From Plectrocnemia conspersa (Eukaryota; Arthropoda; Insecta; Trichoptera; Polycentropodidae): DNA of 64,000 nucleotides. Position numbers and translations under genes: made by a program. The DNA lies in assembly GCA_009617715.1 (NCBI GenBank), contig VTFK01000224.1:626501-690500 (forward strand). Reading direction: 5' to 3'. Below the pieces are notes generated by a model. It had not been told where the DNA came from and ran no database searches. It saw only the letters and a program-made list of their open reading frames with translations. The first letter of the stretch is position 1; each line of letters opens with the position of its first letter. Below are positions 23,944 to 40,511 of this stretch, piece by piece.

Positions 23944-24656
23944 TTCCGAGTCTATATATCGGAAACCCATCGTTCAGAAATTGATCTGACAGCACTGTCT
24001 ACAGTCCGCAGCTGAAAATCCCCGGGCATGGACGGATTGTCGACACAGCCCTAATCAATTGAAAATCGCTTTATAACCCTAGTGAAAAGGCACCAGGATA
24101 CAACTACCTAAATCTAACAAAAAGGAATACTTCGCTTCACTTGGATTTCAGACAATGGAAACATATTAGGTAAGGTGATATGAAATTTTGATTAGAAAAT
24201 ATAAAATAAAAGGGTTATCTTGGAAATGAAACTTTTTTGTTTAAATGCCATCATAGAAATTTTTTTTCGAAAAGGGCAAAGAAGAAAAATTGCCACGGAA
24301 GCTAAAAAAGAGCATTTTGGATTATTTTGCTCAACATTTTTGAGGGGGACATTAGAACGCGACTCGGCAATAAGATGTTAAAGTAAGTGACACGCGCTGT
24401 GCATAACGAATCATTCATAACGTGCATTCGCGATGCCTTATCGCTGGGCTTACCATACGTCCCATATCACACCATCGGTCCCGGTTTCAAAAATTTGAAG
24501 ATGACCTTGTATTTTTCAGCTCCCGCAGCATTCCTAAATGAACAAAAAATTTCTCAGATTACATTTTTAGCATCCTCAAGATCCCACATTGAGCAAAAAT
24601 TTCCGAAAAGACCTATTTTAATAGCTGTCTCTGTTTTGAGCTTCATAATTATGGTA

Positions 24657-24768
24657 AGACGGCTTCCATAAATTATATCACATGCTTAGAAGGGCTGGGG
24701 GGGGGAGGATTCAGCGGAATAGTTAGAGTGTGAAACAAGTCATCATTTATGGAAGTCGTTTAAGCCTG
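24657..24768. mobile_element. Short TIR element (CTTCCATAAATTAT family)
   Basis: The left end GACGGCTTCCATAAATTAT at 24658 and the right end, complementary to AACGACTTCCATAAATGATG, face each other over about 110 bp, with TAA on both sides. This suggests a tiny MITE with a 3 bp target duplication. The middle has a run of nine Gs. The related single motif at about 18822 supports a family. Confidence 0.5.
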
Positions 24769-24979
24769 CTTATCGCAAATTTTGTTGATGTGGCGACAGT
24801 ATTTCTGTTTAAAACTCTCCCACTTAAATTGCTAGAAAATTGTCTAATTCTCGACATGACACTCGTCTGCATATTTTTTGTAAAGAGAAGAAGTTCCTTT
24901 TATATTTTTAAAGACTGGTTTGTAAGAAATAGTATAAAAATATTGAATAATAAAAGAATGTCGAAAAATATATGGGCAA

Positions 24980-25340
24980 CATTGGCGACGTTTAGTTCTC
25001 GTCTCGTTCTACCTCGTTCCTTCTCCCACCCGCTCCCTTTTCGTCTTGTTTATTGGATGCGCTCGGTGTCATCGTGAGGCCCCGCCGGCTGCTGTACCGT
25101 CCGCGGTCGATAATGGTATCGTAGAACTAGTCATTTATTTACCGAACGCGCCCCGCACCCCGCACCCCGCGTGCCTCGCGCCTCGCTTCACGTTCGCACA
25201 TCGTACGAAAGCACGAGCGACGTCCCATCGATATTGACAAACAGCGATACCGATCCATTTCCGATTCGATCCGACTTCCGACTTCCGACTTTCTGTTCGT
25301 AATACATCTCGTTACCTCTCGGGCCCCATACTAAAAATAA
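24980..25340. other. GC-rich patch without recognised gene
   Basis: A locally GC-rich stretch, including CGCGCCCCGCACCCCGCACC and repeated CGACTTCCGACTTCCGACTT. It could be an unannotated first exon/promoter or a repeat; no protein homology is visible in either strand. Confidence 0.3.
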
Positions 25341-26078
25341 TCATCGCGATGCCTTCCAATTCAGATTCAATACTGGAAAAATCGATTAAATTGTCTCGTT
25401 TTTGCTACAATACCCATTCTTAATCCTCGGACATTTTTTTATAAAACCGATATAGTTATACAATTTCACTGATATTGATTAGTGAAAAATAATATAAATC
25501 AATTGTTAAATATATTGTAACTGGCCTAGATAATGAAATTACGTTTGTACTAGTGAAAATGATTTCAATGAAACAGTTGTGAAATTATATTTATACTAGT
25601 AAAAATAGTTGTTACGTTTGCCTGATATCTTTTTCTGACATAATTCTTATTATAGTCTAGGCAGTAATATTTAAAGTCACTTCGTCAAAAGTTTAATACC
25701 AAAACCTTATTTATTTTAACTATTAAAAATGTTGTTACCCAATATTTTTGATATTTAATTTAAAATAATTAATTTCATAAAAGTAACGTAAAACTATGTA
25801 GTAATGGAAATAGGCCATTCAGGCAAGACAATAGAAAAAAATGTTACCTTTCGAAAAACGTCACTTTCGATAATGGAATTAAGTTAATTAAAATGCACTC
25901 GAGGATGTCATCCGCATATCCAATACATCATACATGTAATAAAAATAAACGCCACATATTTGAGAATGACTGGCGGTCAATAATAATACACAAATCAGAG
26001 GGTAAATATTTAGCCTGTATTGAATCTGTGTACAGCAATTTTTATTTATTGATCACATCCGATTCGTTTTAAAGACGT

Positions 26079-26330
26079 CTAACGTCTCAGACTAGTAACT
26101 CAGATTGCGGGTTCAAGCCCGGCAGCGGCATTCAAATTTTCATTTATAAAAAATGACATCTTATGGTTGTAAATTATATTACACATAATAATTTATAATT
26201 ATTAATATAGATATCACCGATTCCCAGACTTTCATTCTGGCGGTTAATACTTACTTTGTAGGTATTCATTATATCTGATTGACTTACTCAGTTGGTACAG
26301 ATTTATCCAGAAGATTTAATAAAAAATAAA
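26079..26330 (+). repeat. tRNA-derived SINE, copy A
   Basis: The head has a tRNA-like anticodon arm (CTCAGACTAGTAACTCAGA) followed by a T-arm with a Pol III B box, GCGGGTTCAAGCCCGGC. The body and tail, including TGACTTACTCAGTTGGTACA, match the copy at 45670-46165 once that copy's insertion is removed. A complete tRNA cloverleaf is not present, so this is a SINE and not a tRNA gene. Confidence 0.7.
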
Positions 26331-26519
26331 ATAAAGGCCACCGCCAAAGTGTTCCAATTAATATTTGTAATTACTTAAGAATCTTATAAAAATAAACGAT
26401 ACCTGCAACCGATATTTTGAAAAACTGATTAAAATATTGATTCATTGGATTTAATTCAAGTTGATTGCTTAATTTTTTTTAATATGATATTAAAAATATA
26501 TTTTTGTCCGGAATAATCC

Positions 26520-27345
26520 GAGCACCCTTGGCGCGATGAGGTGGAAAAATAATTTGACAGCAGAAAAAAAAGCTGCAATTATCACTCTTCACCAGGACAA
26601 CAGAAGTCGGTGATATATTGCCTAAAAATTAAATATTTCTAAGATCACATTGCAGGAAGCTATTAAAATATTTAAAGATTCGGGACTAAATTGTGATAAA
26701 CCTCGATCTGGAAGTCTTAAAATTATATCAAAACAACAGGATCAGCATATAGTAATTTCAAGTAAAATAAAAAGTATGCTTACAGCTACATAAATTTGCT
26801 CTCAAATGAAAAAGCATGGTGTTGATAAAATATCAGTGCTAACTATTTAAGGTCGATTAAGTAGCGAAACTTGGAGGACGCTTTATTGCCAAAAAGCCTT
26901 TGTTACGACAAGAAAATGAAAATAAGATAGAAGACAAGTTTTATGGTCTGATAAATCAAAATTTAAAATGTTTAGATCAAATCGGAGAGTATTTGTTAGA
27001 CTAACAGTAAGCGAAAAATGAGTCCTAACTATTGTATCAACTGAAGTGGAGGTTGTATTAAGGTGTGGGGTTATTTCTCAGCAGCACGAGTTAAAAAGCT
27101 CGTAAAAATAAACAAGATTTATAAAAAATGTAAAAGTTTTAAAATAGTAAGTGCTACATGTGGGCAGACATTTAAACAGGCCAGATCTTATTTTACAATA
27201 GGACAAAGTTCCCAAACTCTTATAAATTGTGCAGGGGGTTTCTACCGATAAAAAAAGAAGTAATACTAAAAAATATGATTTAGCCGTACCGATCTCCAGA
27301 TTTAAATCTAATTGAGCTTTTAGGGGAATGAGCTTGATCAGAAAA
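26520..27345 (+). pseudogene. Tc1-family transposase pseudogene
   Basis: Ordered Tc1 landmarks in changing frames: KPRSGSLKIISKQQ-like helix-turn-helix region near 26700, AKKPLLRQENENK near 26890, the DDE block VLWSDKSKFKMFRSN near 26940, VWGYFSAARVKKLVKINKI near 27065, and SPDLNLIELL near 27295. Numerous frameshifts and stops; the element is dead. Confidence 0.75.
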
Positions 27346-27680
27346 TTCTCCAGCGCTCACTATGTTCCTAAAAAGCCTTATGAAAACGACTACAGAGTGA
27401 GTAGGCTAACACGTGACATGTCCTGCATCATTGAAAGATCAGTCGCAGGTGAACTTGTTAACATGCACTTTGCATTACAAGTAGACGAATCAACTGATAT
27501 AATTGGCAAGGCGCAGGCGATTTATTTATAAATAGAAGATAATCAATTTTTTGCTTCAAAGAACTTTTGGGGCGTATAACTGGCCAGGACTTATTGACAC
27601 GTATTTGAATATGTTAAAATGTGTCAGTATTTGTACCGACAGAGCAGCTTCTATGATGGATTATTGCTCACACGAAAATT
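27346..27680 (+). pseudogene. hAT (ZBED5-like) transposase fragment abutting the Tc1 fossil
   Basis: 27328-27531 reads VSRLTRDMSCIIERSVAGEL then NMHFALQVDESTDIIGKAQA, the ALQVDESTD catalytic block of ZBED5/GTF2IRD2-type hAT transposases. The next block, LKCVSICTDRAASMM at about 27615-27660, is the following conserved Asp region. Only this piece remains. Confidence 0.75.
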
Positions 27681-28489
27681 TCACACAGTGAAAACTCTGA
27701 ATTATAAGTGTTAAATATATTTTACTTTTAATACTAACTGCTTAATAAAAAATTGTGTAATTATAGGAAATGTAAATGTATCATATCAATGAAAATTATT
27801 AACACATTACAGTCCGATCATGCGTTTTCAGGTGTTCTGTTTATCTTTTTCCAGGATTACAAATAATTTAACTTAAACTTGTAAAAACATCATGCGAACG
27901 TAAAGAAGATTTAAGCTTTTATCGAGAGTTGGTAATAAATATATATTTATAATTATTTTGATAAAGGTCACACTTTGCCAAAACATTTAAAATTTCGCGA
28001 AAATAGCGGACCGTAATGTGTTAATATAATTGTAAAATATTATAAAACATAAAATTTTTAATTAAAATCATATTACCATCTGTCATATATACAGACATAT
28101 TTCTTTATATGTATTTTACGTATTCTTAAATATGCATATATGTGTACACAATTAAATAAAAAAATTATTCTCTTGTTTTTTAAAACCTTTTTAAATACTA
28201 TTTAAAATTGTCAAGTATAATTATTTTTTGTGTCTAAAGTTGTGACAAGTTCTGTTTATCGAACGATTTTCTAACTTTTTCTCGAGATACTCGAGTGGCC
28301 AGTCAGTATATAAATAGACGAATCCGACGAGTATTTCGCTTGTTCTGAAAAAATCCACGTAGAAGCGAAGCATGTACTTATTATGTTTTTTCTTGTTATA
28401 GGTAACACGTGCCATAAACAGTATTCAATATAAATGAAGAATTGATATATATATATATCCAGAGAAAAGAAATATTGTGAGAGATCAAG

Positions 28490-31712
<3,223 letters not shown>

Positions 31713-31975
31713 ACCCTCGTGCGAACGTGTACATAAATATATAATTAAAAAATCTTATTGTATTTCGCATTATATCTTCTAGTTCAGATGTAAAACATGT
31801 ATAACATGAAAATTTTGCTCTTCTAAATAAGTTTGTTTAGAAAATACAAAGAGGTAGTTTCCGAAAATTATAATACAAGAAAAATACATATTTTGTTTAT
31901 TATGCGTATCTAATACAGAGTTTATTTTTAATTTGTATTTTTTATAGTATAAAATAAATGTAAATACAAAATAAA

Positions 31976-33033
31976 GTGTAATTCAAATCATCGTGTATTT
32001 CATTTTAGTGTGTAATTTCCTTTTCAGTTTTCCATTATCTATATTATAATAAATTCTTAAAGTTGTCTTTCTGATAAATCTCACAAAGGGATTTGTTTTA
32101 CATTGTGTTTGTAAAAATTTAAGTCTGTGCAACTTGAATAATAATATTACATAGCAGTGGCGGCCCGTTTCTGTGATTTTTTGTCTCACTTAGATGCACT
32201 TTATTTTTATTTGTTTCTCTGTCGGATGGGCGAGGGATATTGTAGCCCGAAAAGTCATTTATTGCTGTTTAACATTTTCTTAGTATAGGTGAAGTAAAAT
32301 CTGTCCGTTAGTTACCTTACATTTATATGCATGCTATATTTGTTTGTTGGAATGGGCAAAAAGTGTGCAGCCTGATGATTCATCGGAACTCTCGAAAAAA
32401 TTATAATATTATTTATAATACCATGTTAATTTACTTTTATAAATAATTATAATGACGGCTGAATCAGAAAGATGTTTTTCAGCTCTCAAAAGAATAAAAA
32501 CATTTTTGTGAAATTCTATGGGACAAAATCGACTAAGTATCGAAAAAAACATGATTAAAAATATGTCTGATTTTAATAATGGGGTAATAAATAAATTTGT
32601 AAGCCAAAAATAACGAATAATGGAATTTAATTATAGATATATTTATTATTATTGTTACATAGATTTCTTTTTGATTTTGAAATGTATATTCATTTTTTGC
32701 ATTATTGTAAATATATATTTTTTTGTGTAAATATTGTATGTATTTTAAATTGTGTATTTATGTATGTAACATAATAAATATACACTTGATTTTTTTTAAT
32801 CGTGGTTTTTTAATACATGCTTTCTATTTTCATTTTCATTGCTGCAGTCCCTCCACTACGATTTCGCACAAGCCACCACTGTTAACATAGGTAAGTATAA
32901 CCATAAAATTTTATCTCTTGTGAATAGATAAAATTCGATTCCCTTTTTTATAGGGACATGGTTTCAGATTTTCCCATGAGATGGCAAAAGTTGACCAATC
33001 AGTTTTTTTTTTTTAATATTTCCATTTTAATAA
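31976..33033 (+). pseudogene. Intergenic DNA with hAT C-terminal fragment (about 32450-32620)
   Basis: Within AT-rich sequence, 32450-32620 reads TAESERCFSALKRIKTFL, a stop, then NSMGQNRLSIEKNMIKNMSD. This is the hATC dimerisation motif (xAESERxFSxLKRIKTxLRNSMGQxRL). The rest of the transposase is not present here. No other gene is visible. Confidence 0.7.
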
Positions 33034-33200
33034 CACTAGATTTACTGGTATAAATCTCAATTTGACGGGTGTCATTAAAAATGGGTATATAGTGACCAGA
33101 TTTTCAAAAATAAGTAGTTTCCAAAAATAAAAATAGTGTATGTATTTATGTTGTTCAAATATAAAAAGTCGTAAAAAAATACTGTGTTATGTACAAAAGA
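33034..33200. mobile_element. MITE of the CACTAGATTTAC family, reverse copy
   Basis: Begins CACTAGATTTACTGG, while the interior (TTGTTCAAATATAAAAAGTC then GTAAAAAAATACTGTGT) is the reverse complement of the body seen at 1900-1960 and 58020-58080. The far end is not clear. Confidence 0.55.
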
Positions 33201-33733
33201 TTCAAAATTGTTCCACATGGCTGAAACTGAAGATATTAGGAACTTTTCCAATTTTCAGCACCTCAACGCCTAGTGATTCTACGCATAAATGCAACTATTT
33301 TAAAATGCAATTATTTTTCGGCGACACATTGTATAAAACAAAGTTTATCAATAATATAATACATGGTTTCCCAAACTATGTTCCGCGGATCCAAAATAGG
33401 TGTTCCGCGGAGCTTAAATAGATATTTCACAAAAATTTAGAGTAGATTAAAAAAATTGTTAGTCTTGTTAATACATAAAAATTGTTCATAAATCTGATAA
33501 AAAAGCTTGAAAATATGTGTTAAATATTCAACATTGATGTGTATAAAATCTGGAGGGAAAAGTTTCATAAGTCGGTGTTGTTTTTTTTAACATTAAAATT
33601 TGATCGTATTTAACAATATTTTTTTTGTTAATTAATCACACGATATTAGTGCTTGGTTTACGAATTTTATTAATGTAGCTACATATGCTACTAGCAGTCA
33701 CTGTATTTTGCATAGGCATGCACTGTTGACTAA

Positions 33734-34640
<907 letters not shown>

Positions 34641-35983
34641 AAAATCATCAGTCATTAGGAGTTTTATTTATTTGTATTTTTATGTTTATTAAAAAAATTT
34701 AATAACATGTTTTATTTTATTATGAATTACCCAGCCTAAAAAATAAGCTAAGTGTTCCGCCAAAATTTTCGGATTTGACAAGTGTTCCGTCGCTGAAAAA
34801 GTTTGGGAAACCCTGATATAATAATAACCTTGTCATCTCATAAAAATCAAGACATTGGAGTAAGGACTCAAATATTCCTTTTGCCATTACGTTTTCAAGT
34901 TTGATAAGTCTAAAAATAAGTTATTCAGTGAATTCATTCCATCACTTTTGATACAGCATCGAACATACACAATGAGGGTGTTTTTTGCCCTTGGTGGTTG
35001 ATTAATTTATTATCAATAGAATTATATTTTTCGATTAAATGATTTCTTTAAACACATTTTTTCTCATTTCATCACTTATATGATTCACATCAGGGCCAGT
35101 CCTAGGTTATTTGGCGCAGTGATATCACGGCGCCCCAGGCGTTCGCTTGTACTGCCTGCCCTGCACAATATTAATGCATGCGTTTATTGAAAGAAGAATA
35201 CTAGCCATTTCAATTCCATTCGGTACTTGCAGATAAATTTCACTTTTTTTCTTTACTGCTTTACGCACTTCCAATTTTTTCGCGAGATTTAAAAATAATT
35301 AATCTTCCTTTTTTCTGTTTCATAAATAATTTTTAACACTGCGTTGTGTGCAGCAGATTCTCCGTAGTCGATTTTTTCAAAGTGAACTAAATTGTAGCTT
35401 CTTATCTTTCCCAGAATATGTGATTCCATTGTTGGCCCATTCTTTGGAAATTTTCATTCCCATCGTCGTTTTAGTTTCAAGAGTTCCATCGTTTCTTCAA
35501 GGTGTGCAACCTTGTGTATTTAATGACATTTTTGTAAAAATATTGAATTAAAATGTTCCGCAGATTGGTAATTGCTATGCACGTGTATTCAGTAACAATT
35601 GCTTTTGAAACATTAAAAATACCGCAATAAAGGTGCTGGAACACCATTCCACTGCTTTACATGACAAAAAAAGCCCTGTTTATACGAACACTGGGGATTG
35701 TCTACTGACATCATTCCTCCGCCAGCTTCTCTATCACTGCTCGGAGAAAACATCTCACCATTTACTGTCTGTTGCAACGTACATATGTAAATATAATCTA
35801 ATAAAACTCCAACTAGATTCCATTAAGCGTATCACTGGTTACGAAGTCACACCCCTAAGGTACACAAACCCTAAAAAAAACCCATACATAATATTAATTT
35901 TGTTTATTCGCAAAATTATCAATCATGTATATTTATCAAATTAAACACATAGACAAAGACGATACATAATATTATAAAATAGT
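34641..35983. other. Intergenic DNA before the BAP60 3' end
   Basis: AT-rich. Contains the dispersed CCTAGGTTATTTGGCGC motif at about 35100 and a minus-strand AATAAA (TTTATT at 35903-35908) about 80 nt beyond the BAP60 stop. No gene recognised. Confidence 0.5.
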
Positions 35984-38490
35984 CTAAGGATTTCTATTTG
36001 TGAGCGCAGCGTCTAGTTCCGACCGTCTCTGTTGAAGTTTGGCGTGGAAATATCGTGCAACACCTTCAGGTGCCCACGGCTGCTGATAGAACGACGCTCT
36101 TCTCTCTTCCTCGGGATTTCCGACGACATCTGTCATTGTCTTCAAATCGCGAGTTTGACTCACGGTCCATTTTTGGATAAATTGCTGCGGATCTTTAGCA
36201 AAGCTCAAGAAGAACTCTCGGTTAATCTTCAGCTGGTTAATAGTATCGACCTGATAAATATGATATAAAATTGCCAATTAATATAATTTAAACAATATTA
36301 AAATATATATGTATACATGTATATATTTAAACAAAATACCGTTTCATGTATTTTTGTATCCAAGCCTTGAATCTCTTGTTGGCTGGCGGTGTTCATCAGG
36401 AAATTGTTCATTTGAGCCTTAAGAGTATCATCCACCTGCGAATGCAATCGAATTAATGAGTATTGGCAAGTTATAAATATTTCATGAGATGATACCTCTA
36501 CGTCAATATCGTAACAAGCAGTTTGCTTGGCTTCGGCTCCGCCTTCAACTGATATAACATGATTTATTACAATCGGATCTGGAGGATGTAGCAGAGGATT
36601 GAGTCTCTGCGGGATTTCGGCAAACTTCATACGTTGGCACCCGAATATCTGCTCTAAGTACTTATCGCACACAATATATTCTCGTTCGTGCGCATCTTGC
36701 AATCTAAAATATATATTTTTGTAATAATGTAGGAAGATTCTTAACGGGATATGGATTGTTAAATTACTTATGAGTCTTGATATACTGCCATAGTGCTGAG
36801 ATTATCACAGGCCGAGTCTGCGTGTGTACCCCCAACAGGCGAGCGAGACGTTGATCGAGTTTAAACTGTAGCGGCTGATAATCGAGCAGCAATAATATGG
36901 TGCACCGTACGTTTTTGTCGCCTGGTCTCTTCACCTATAAAGATATACAAAATGTGACAATTTTTTAAATAATGGCAATTTTTGGAATTCATAAATTAAT
37001 TTTCAGCTATGTATTACAAATATTGAAAATATATTTTTCCACTTCTGGGGCGATTTTTTTATATTACTAAATTATAGTATATATAATATTTTAAAATTAA
37101 CTTAAAAATTATTTTTACGATTTTTAAAATATCATGTAAAAAACAATATATTTTTAATTATTCCAGGATAAAAAGGCTGCGAAAAACGTAAAACTTCCCA
37201 ACATCTATTAATTCTAGGAAAATATATAAAATTGGGTTTGTCTTCTAAAAGGATTACTAGTCCTGACGATAGTATTCACTTTTCAAAGGAATTATTAATC
37301 TTACATAAATAGACATACTTGAAAACCGTCCGTTTCTTGAGTAGTCAACGTGCGATGCCATTCCACTAAATGATTATCAGGTCCGTAAAGCTCCTTGTCC
37401 AGTTCGATGACTAGCGACTTGAAAAACGATGAAAATTTTCTCTTCACCTTGTTCGGATCGCTCTTGGAATCTTCCAAAAGTCGTCCTTCGACTCTCAATT
37501 CCCAGGAAGCGACCGAACCTTCTCCGACACCTGGTTAAGCAAAGTCTCGTTATCGCGATGCAGATTAAAATATTTTTAAAGAAAGCATTTAAAAAACCTT
37601 CAGCAGAATTATCTTTTCCCGGATAGAAGGTATTAGATATGAAGATCCTCAATTTCCTCTTCTGCTTCATGGGTCTTTTGAGCGCTTCTTGAATGTCCAA
37701 TCTTTTACGCATTATGGTTGCGTCTAGCTTCCGCTCGAAGGCCAACAGGTCCATATAAGCCTGCGACTCCGGAACTAGATCTCGAACTTTTTGAGGTAGA
37801 ATCTTATCGGCGAGCTTCTTTTTCTTCTTCGGCGGCAAAAGTTGGAAATCGCTTGAACAATTGCAATTTACACGGTTAAAATAAAATGGGAGAAAACGTA
37901 GCGATGACAATATACAAATGGAACTGAACTAACGGGCAAAATATATAAACGCAAGTGTATATTGTGCATAAAATAAAATAAAAAAAAAGAAAAGCAAACC
38001 GAACATACTAATTGTAGACGTACGGTTTCTGCGGTTGCGGCATCGGTCCGCGGTTGTCGCTGGGTCTCTTGCTCTGAGGGGACAGAGTGACTGGACCGCC
38101 TCGCATCGGCGAAACTTGATACGGCTGCTGCGGCGGCCTCTGCATCATGGGGCCCTGGCCGGGAGGAGGTCCGCCAGGCGATCCGCCCATGGAAGGGGGC
38201 GGAGTGAAACTGGTTCGCTGAGGCTGCGAGAGACGATTATTCAGTTGCATCGGAAGAGCCTCGCCGACGTTCGGTCGCTCTGTCGCCATACGAACCGTGA
38301 GAGGATGAGACTGGCCGTGCGGATGCGGGTAGACGGGGAAACCGGGCGCCGGATAGTGGCGTTGCATAGGCGGCGGCCCACCGGTCGGAGCGCCTCCTCG
38401 AGGAACGGGTCCCGGACCTGCGCCTTGGGGCACCGGCCCTCCCGGCCCAGGACCCGGTCCAGGGCCAGGTCCTGCTGGAAATCGAGCCAT
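35984..38490 (-). CDS. Bap60: BAP60 / SMARCD, SWI/SNF (BAF/PBAF) complex 60 kDa subunit
   Basis: Core subunit of the SWI/SNF chromatin remodeller that links it to transcription factors; nuclear. Seven exons on the minus strand: 38009-38490, 37598-37851, 37319-37530, 36768-36934, 36496-36703, 36340-36435, 35984-36250, in phase, 561 residues. Residues 1-160 are Pro/Gly/Gln-rich low complexity. [20 protein letters not shown] and [20 protein letters not shown] begin the conserved core, followed by [17 protein letters not shown] and [28 protein letters not shown]2 domain lies at about 325-410 ([39 protein letters not shown]). The tail is [20 protein letters not shown]. The start taken is MARFPAGPG; the frame is open to an ATG at 38601, so 37 extra residues are possible. 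The GC-rich first exon produces long antisense open frames that are shadows. Confidence 0.94.
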
Positions 38491-38740
38491 CGCGACAAAA
38501 CACCGAAAGCCGCCGACGCCGCGCAATGACAGCCCGAGTTCGATCTCAACGCCGACGCATCGCGACCATGAACTTTTGCTAATTCTTGCTATTAAATGCA
38601 TTAACTGTTAATATTTTTCTTGTCACTTCTGTGTCGTAAAACTTTAATTATTATTTAATATTATAATAGCTCTAAATAGGATAATAATGTAAATTTATTT
38701 TATTATACCAAAAACTTTTGTAACAATAACGTGTCAGCGA
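38491..38740. promoter_or_regulatory. Upstream region of BAP60
   Basis: The first ~110 bp upstream remain GC-rich and in frame; beyond about 38600 the DNA turns AT-rich. This is the likely promoter or 5' UTR; no specific element is identified. Confidence 0.35.
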
Positions 38741-38805
38741 TAATTCATTTAATTTACATGTGATCTATAAATGTTACAGTAAATGTGTATTTTTCGGTCA
38801 AGTTA

Positions 38806-40511
38806 TGGGAGCCGAATTTAGATGTGTTATGGCCAAAACTGGTCGGCGCTAGAATGGCATTGCGTGGCGTGTTTTTTCTCTCTACCGGCAAGCTTGTAAG
38901 GCCGGTTTCACACGTGCCGGGTACATTTGCCCGGCACCGGGCCGGCGCCGTCTACAACCTTTCACACGTAGCCGGTCTCTTGCCGGTTTCTGGCCGGTTT
39001 CTTCCCAACCCGATCTATACCCCGTCAACTGGTGCCAGTAATTTAGGATTAACGGCTTCACATAAGTCCTTCCACACATTTCGCGTTATTTTTTTATTTT
39101 TGTATGTATTCTATTAAGATAATTTAAAGAGATAACATTAATATAATTAAAATTTCGAGGTCTATTTCTTCCGCTATTGCCTAAACACGAGGAATATATA
39201 TTATATTTTATTACAAGATACCACAATCACTGTCAACGGCCCGGTTCATGTTTGAGTTTTACCCCCACCACACTCAATTCGGTACCCGGCGCCGGACAGT
39301 TTAGTGAGCGCGGCCGGCCGCAACCCGGCAGCCAGCGCCGAGCCGGCGCCGGGAAGATTTGTCCGGCACGTCTGAAATGATAGTACTAGCCCATACAACA
39401 CCATCCCCACTACACGGCGCCGGCCCGGTGCCGGGCAAATGTACCCGGCACGTGTGAAACCGGCCTAAGGGTTCGGACGCGTGCCGTCGCGCGTCCGCCC
39501 CGTTCTAACCATGTAAACACCGTTAACCGTTAAATAAATATTACTGCAGCGGCTCAATCTGTGTCTCATTGCCACCCGTCACCAATATACCCCTAAATTG
39601 GTAACCTGCGACGTGATCCTGAGCACGTACATGGAGTCAGATTCAAAATGGCAGACACAGACGCCGCTGCAGTACAAAAGCCGAGCCGCTGCTGAGCTGT
39701 TTGCTGCCATCCCGCCGGTGCTTCCCTGGATCCGGACTCGAGCTGGCGGACCACCAAGACGATGGGCCTGCGCCCCCGACCATGTGCCGCCATCGTCAGC
39801 CACCGTCGCCACTGACAGACGCCGCCACCGACCACGTGACCCAGGAAGCACCCGGCGCCGCCACGCGCCTCTAGCGAGAAGCCACCGAAGTGCTGCCGTA
39901 GACCAGGATGGAGTGGACCACGCGCGACCCGTCACGCACCCGTAGGGCTACGCCCCTGCGACTCCGAGCTCCGACCGCATGTCCTCAGCCCGTCGCGCGC
40001 GCGCCCTGTGTAGCTGCACAGACGCACCACAGGCCCCCGATAGGTGCTCCCGGACATGCCCGTTGTTCTCTCGCCCCCTGGAGCCCTACGCGCCGCCCGG
40101 ATCTACACGTGTTCCACTCTGCTTGGAGCGAAGCACGCCGCGCGTCGCTGGAGGCCGTGTTGCCGCACCATACGTCACGACTTTGCCACTTTTGTGCCAC
40201 CAGCATTTTATCATCAGTAGTGCCAAGGCTCCCATTCTCTCGCTCTAGTTGAATATCGCGATTGTAAATCGCTAGGGCGGGAGCTATATGGGAGCCGAAT
40301 TTAGATGTGTTATGGCCAAAACTGGTCGGCGCTAGAATGGCATTGCGTGGCGTGTTTTTTCTCTCTACCGGCAAGCTTGTAAGGGTTCGGACGCGTGCCG
40401 TCGCGCGTCCGCCCCGTTCTAACCATGTAAACACCGTTAACCGTTAAATAAATATTACTGCAGCGGCTCAATCTGTGTCTCATTGCCACCCGTCACCAAT
40501 ACACACCTAAA
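38806..40511 (+). mobile_element. Young non-autonomous LTR retrotransposon
   Basis: The 5' LTR (38806-39597, split by the MITE at 38900-39465) and the 3' LTR (40289-40511) are each 223 bp once the MITE and its 3 bp duplication are removed. By eye they differ at two positions near the 3' end. They start TGGGAGCCGAATTTAG and end CCCTAAA or ACCTAAA. The flanks share AAGTTA (38800-38805 and 40512-40517), giving a 4-6 bp target duplication. The 691 bp internal region starts TTGGTAACCTGCGACGTGAT, a possible primer-binding site, and ends in a purine-rich stretch (GCTAGGGCGGGAG). It is too short for pol. Only a broken GC-rich open stretch is present, so the element depends on others. Confidence 0.85.
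38900..39465. mobile_element. Harbinger-like MITE inserted in the 5' LTR
   Basis: A 566 bp insertion with perfect terminal inverted repeats of about 52 bp; each end begins GGCCGGTTTCACACGTGCCG. It is flanked by TAA on both sides (38897-38899 and 39466-39468), and the 3' LTR shows the empty site GCTTGTAAGGGTTC. A TAA/TTA 3 bp duplication with G-rich TIRs fits the PIF/Harbinger superfamily. Internal DNA has no transposase. A related, shorter copy is at 49862-50045. Confidence 0.85.

Noticed and set aside
24980..25340. GC-rich patch as a gene start
   Set aside because: No coding homology or splice-linked exon downstream could be found; recorded only as a compositional anomaly.
26079..26130. Possible tRNA gene
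   Set aside because: Has anticodon-like and T arms but no complete cloverleaf or acceptor stem, and it recurs at 45.7 kb with the same long tail; a SINE explains it better.
38035..38529. 164-codon open frame on the plus strand over BAP60 exon 1
   Set aside because: Arg/Ser-rich translation without homology, antisense to a convincing GC-rich BAP60 coding exon. It is a shadow of codon composition.
39598..40252. Overlapping open frames inside the LTR element (possible gag)
   Set aside because: Arg/Pro-rich, in several frames and interrupted by stops. No capsid, zinc-knuckle or protease motif seen, so not called as a gene.
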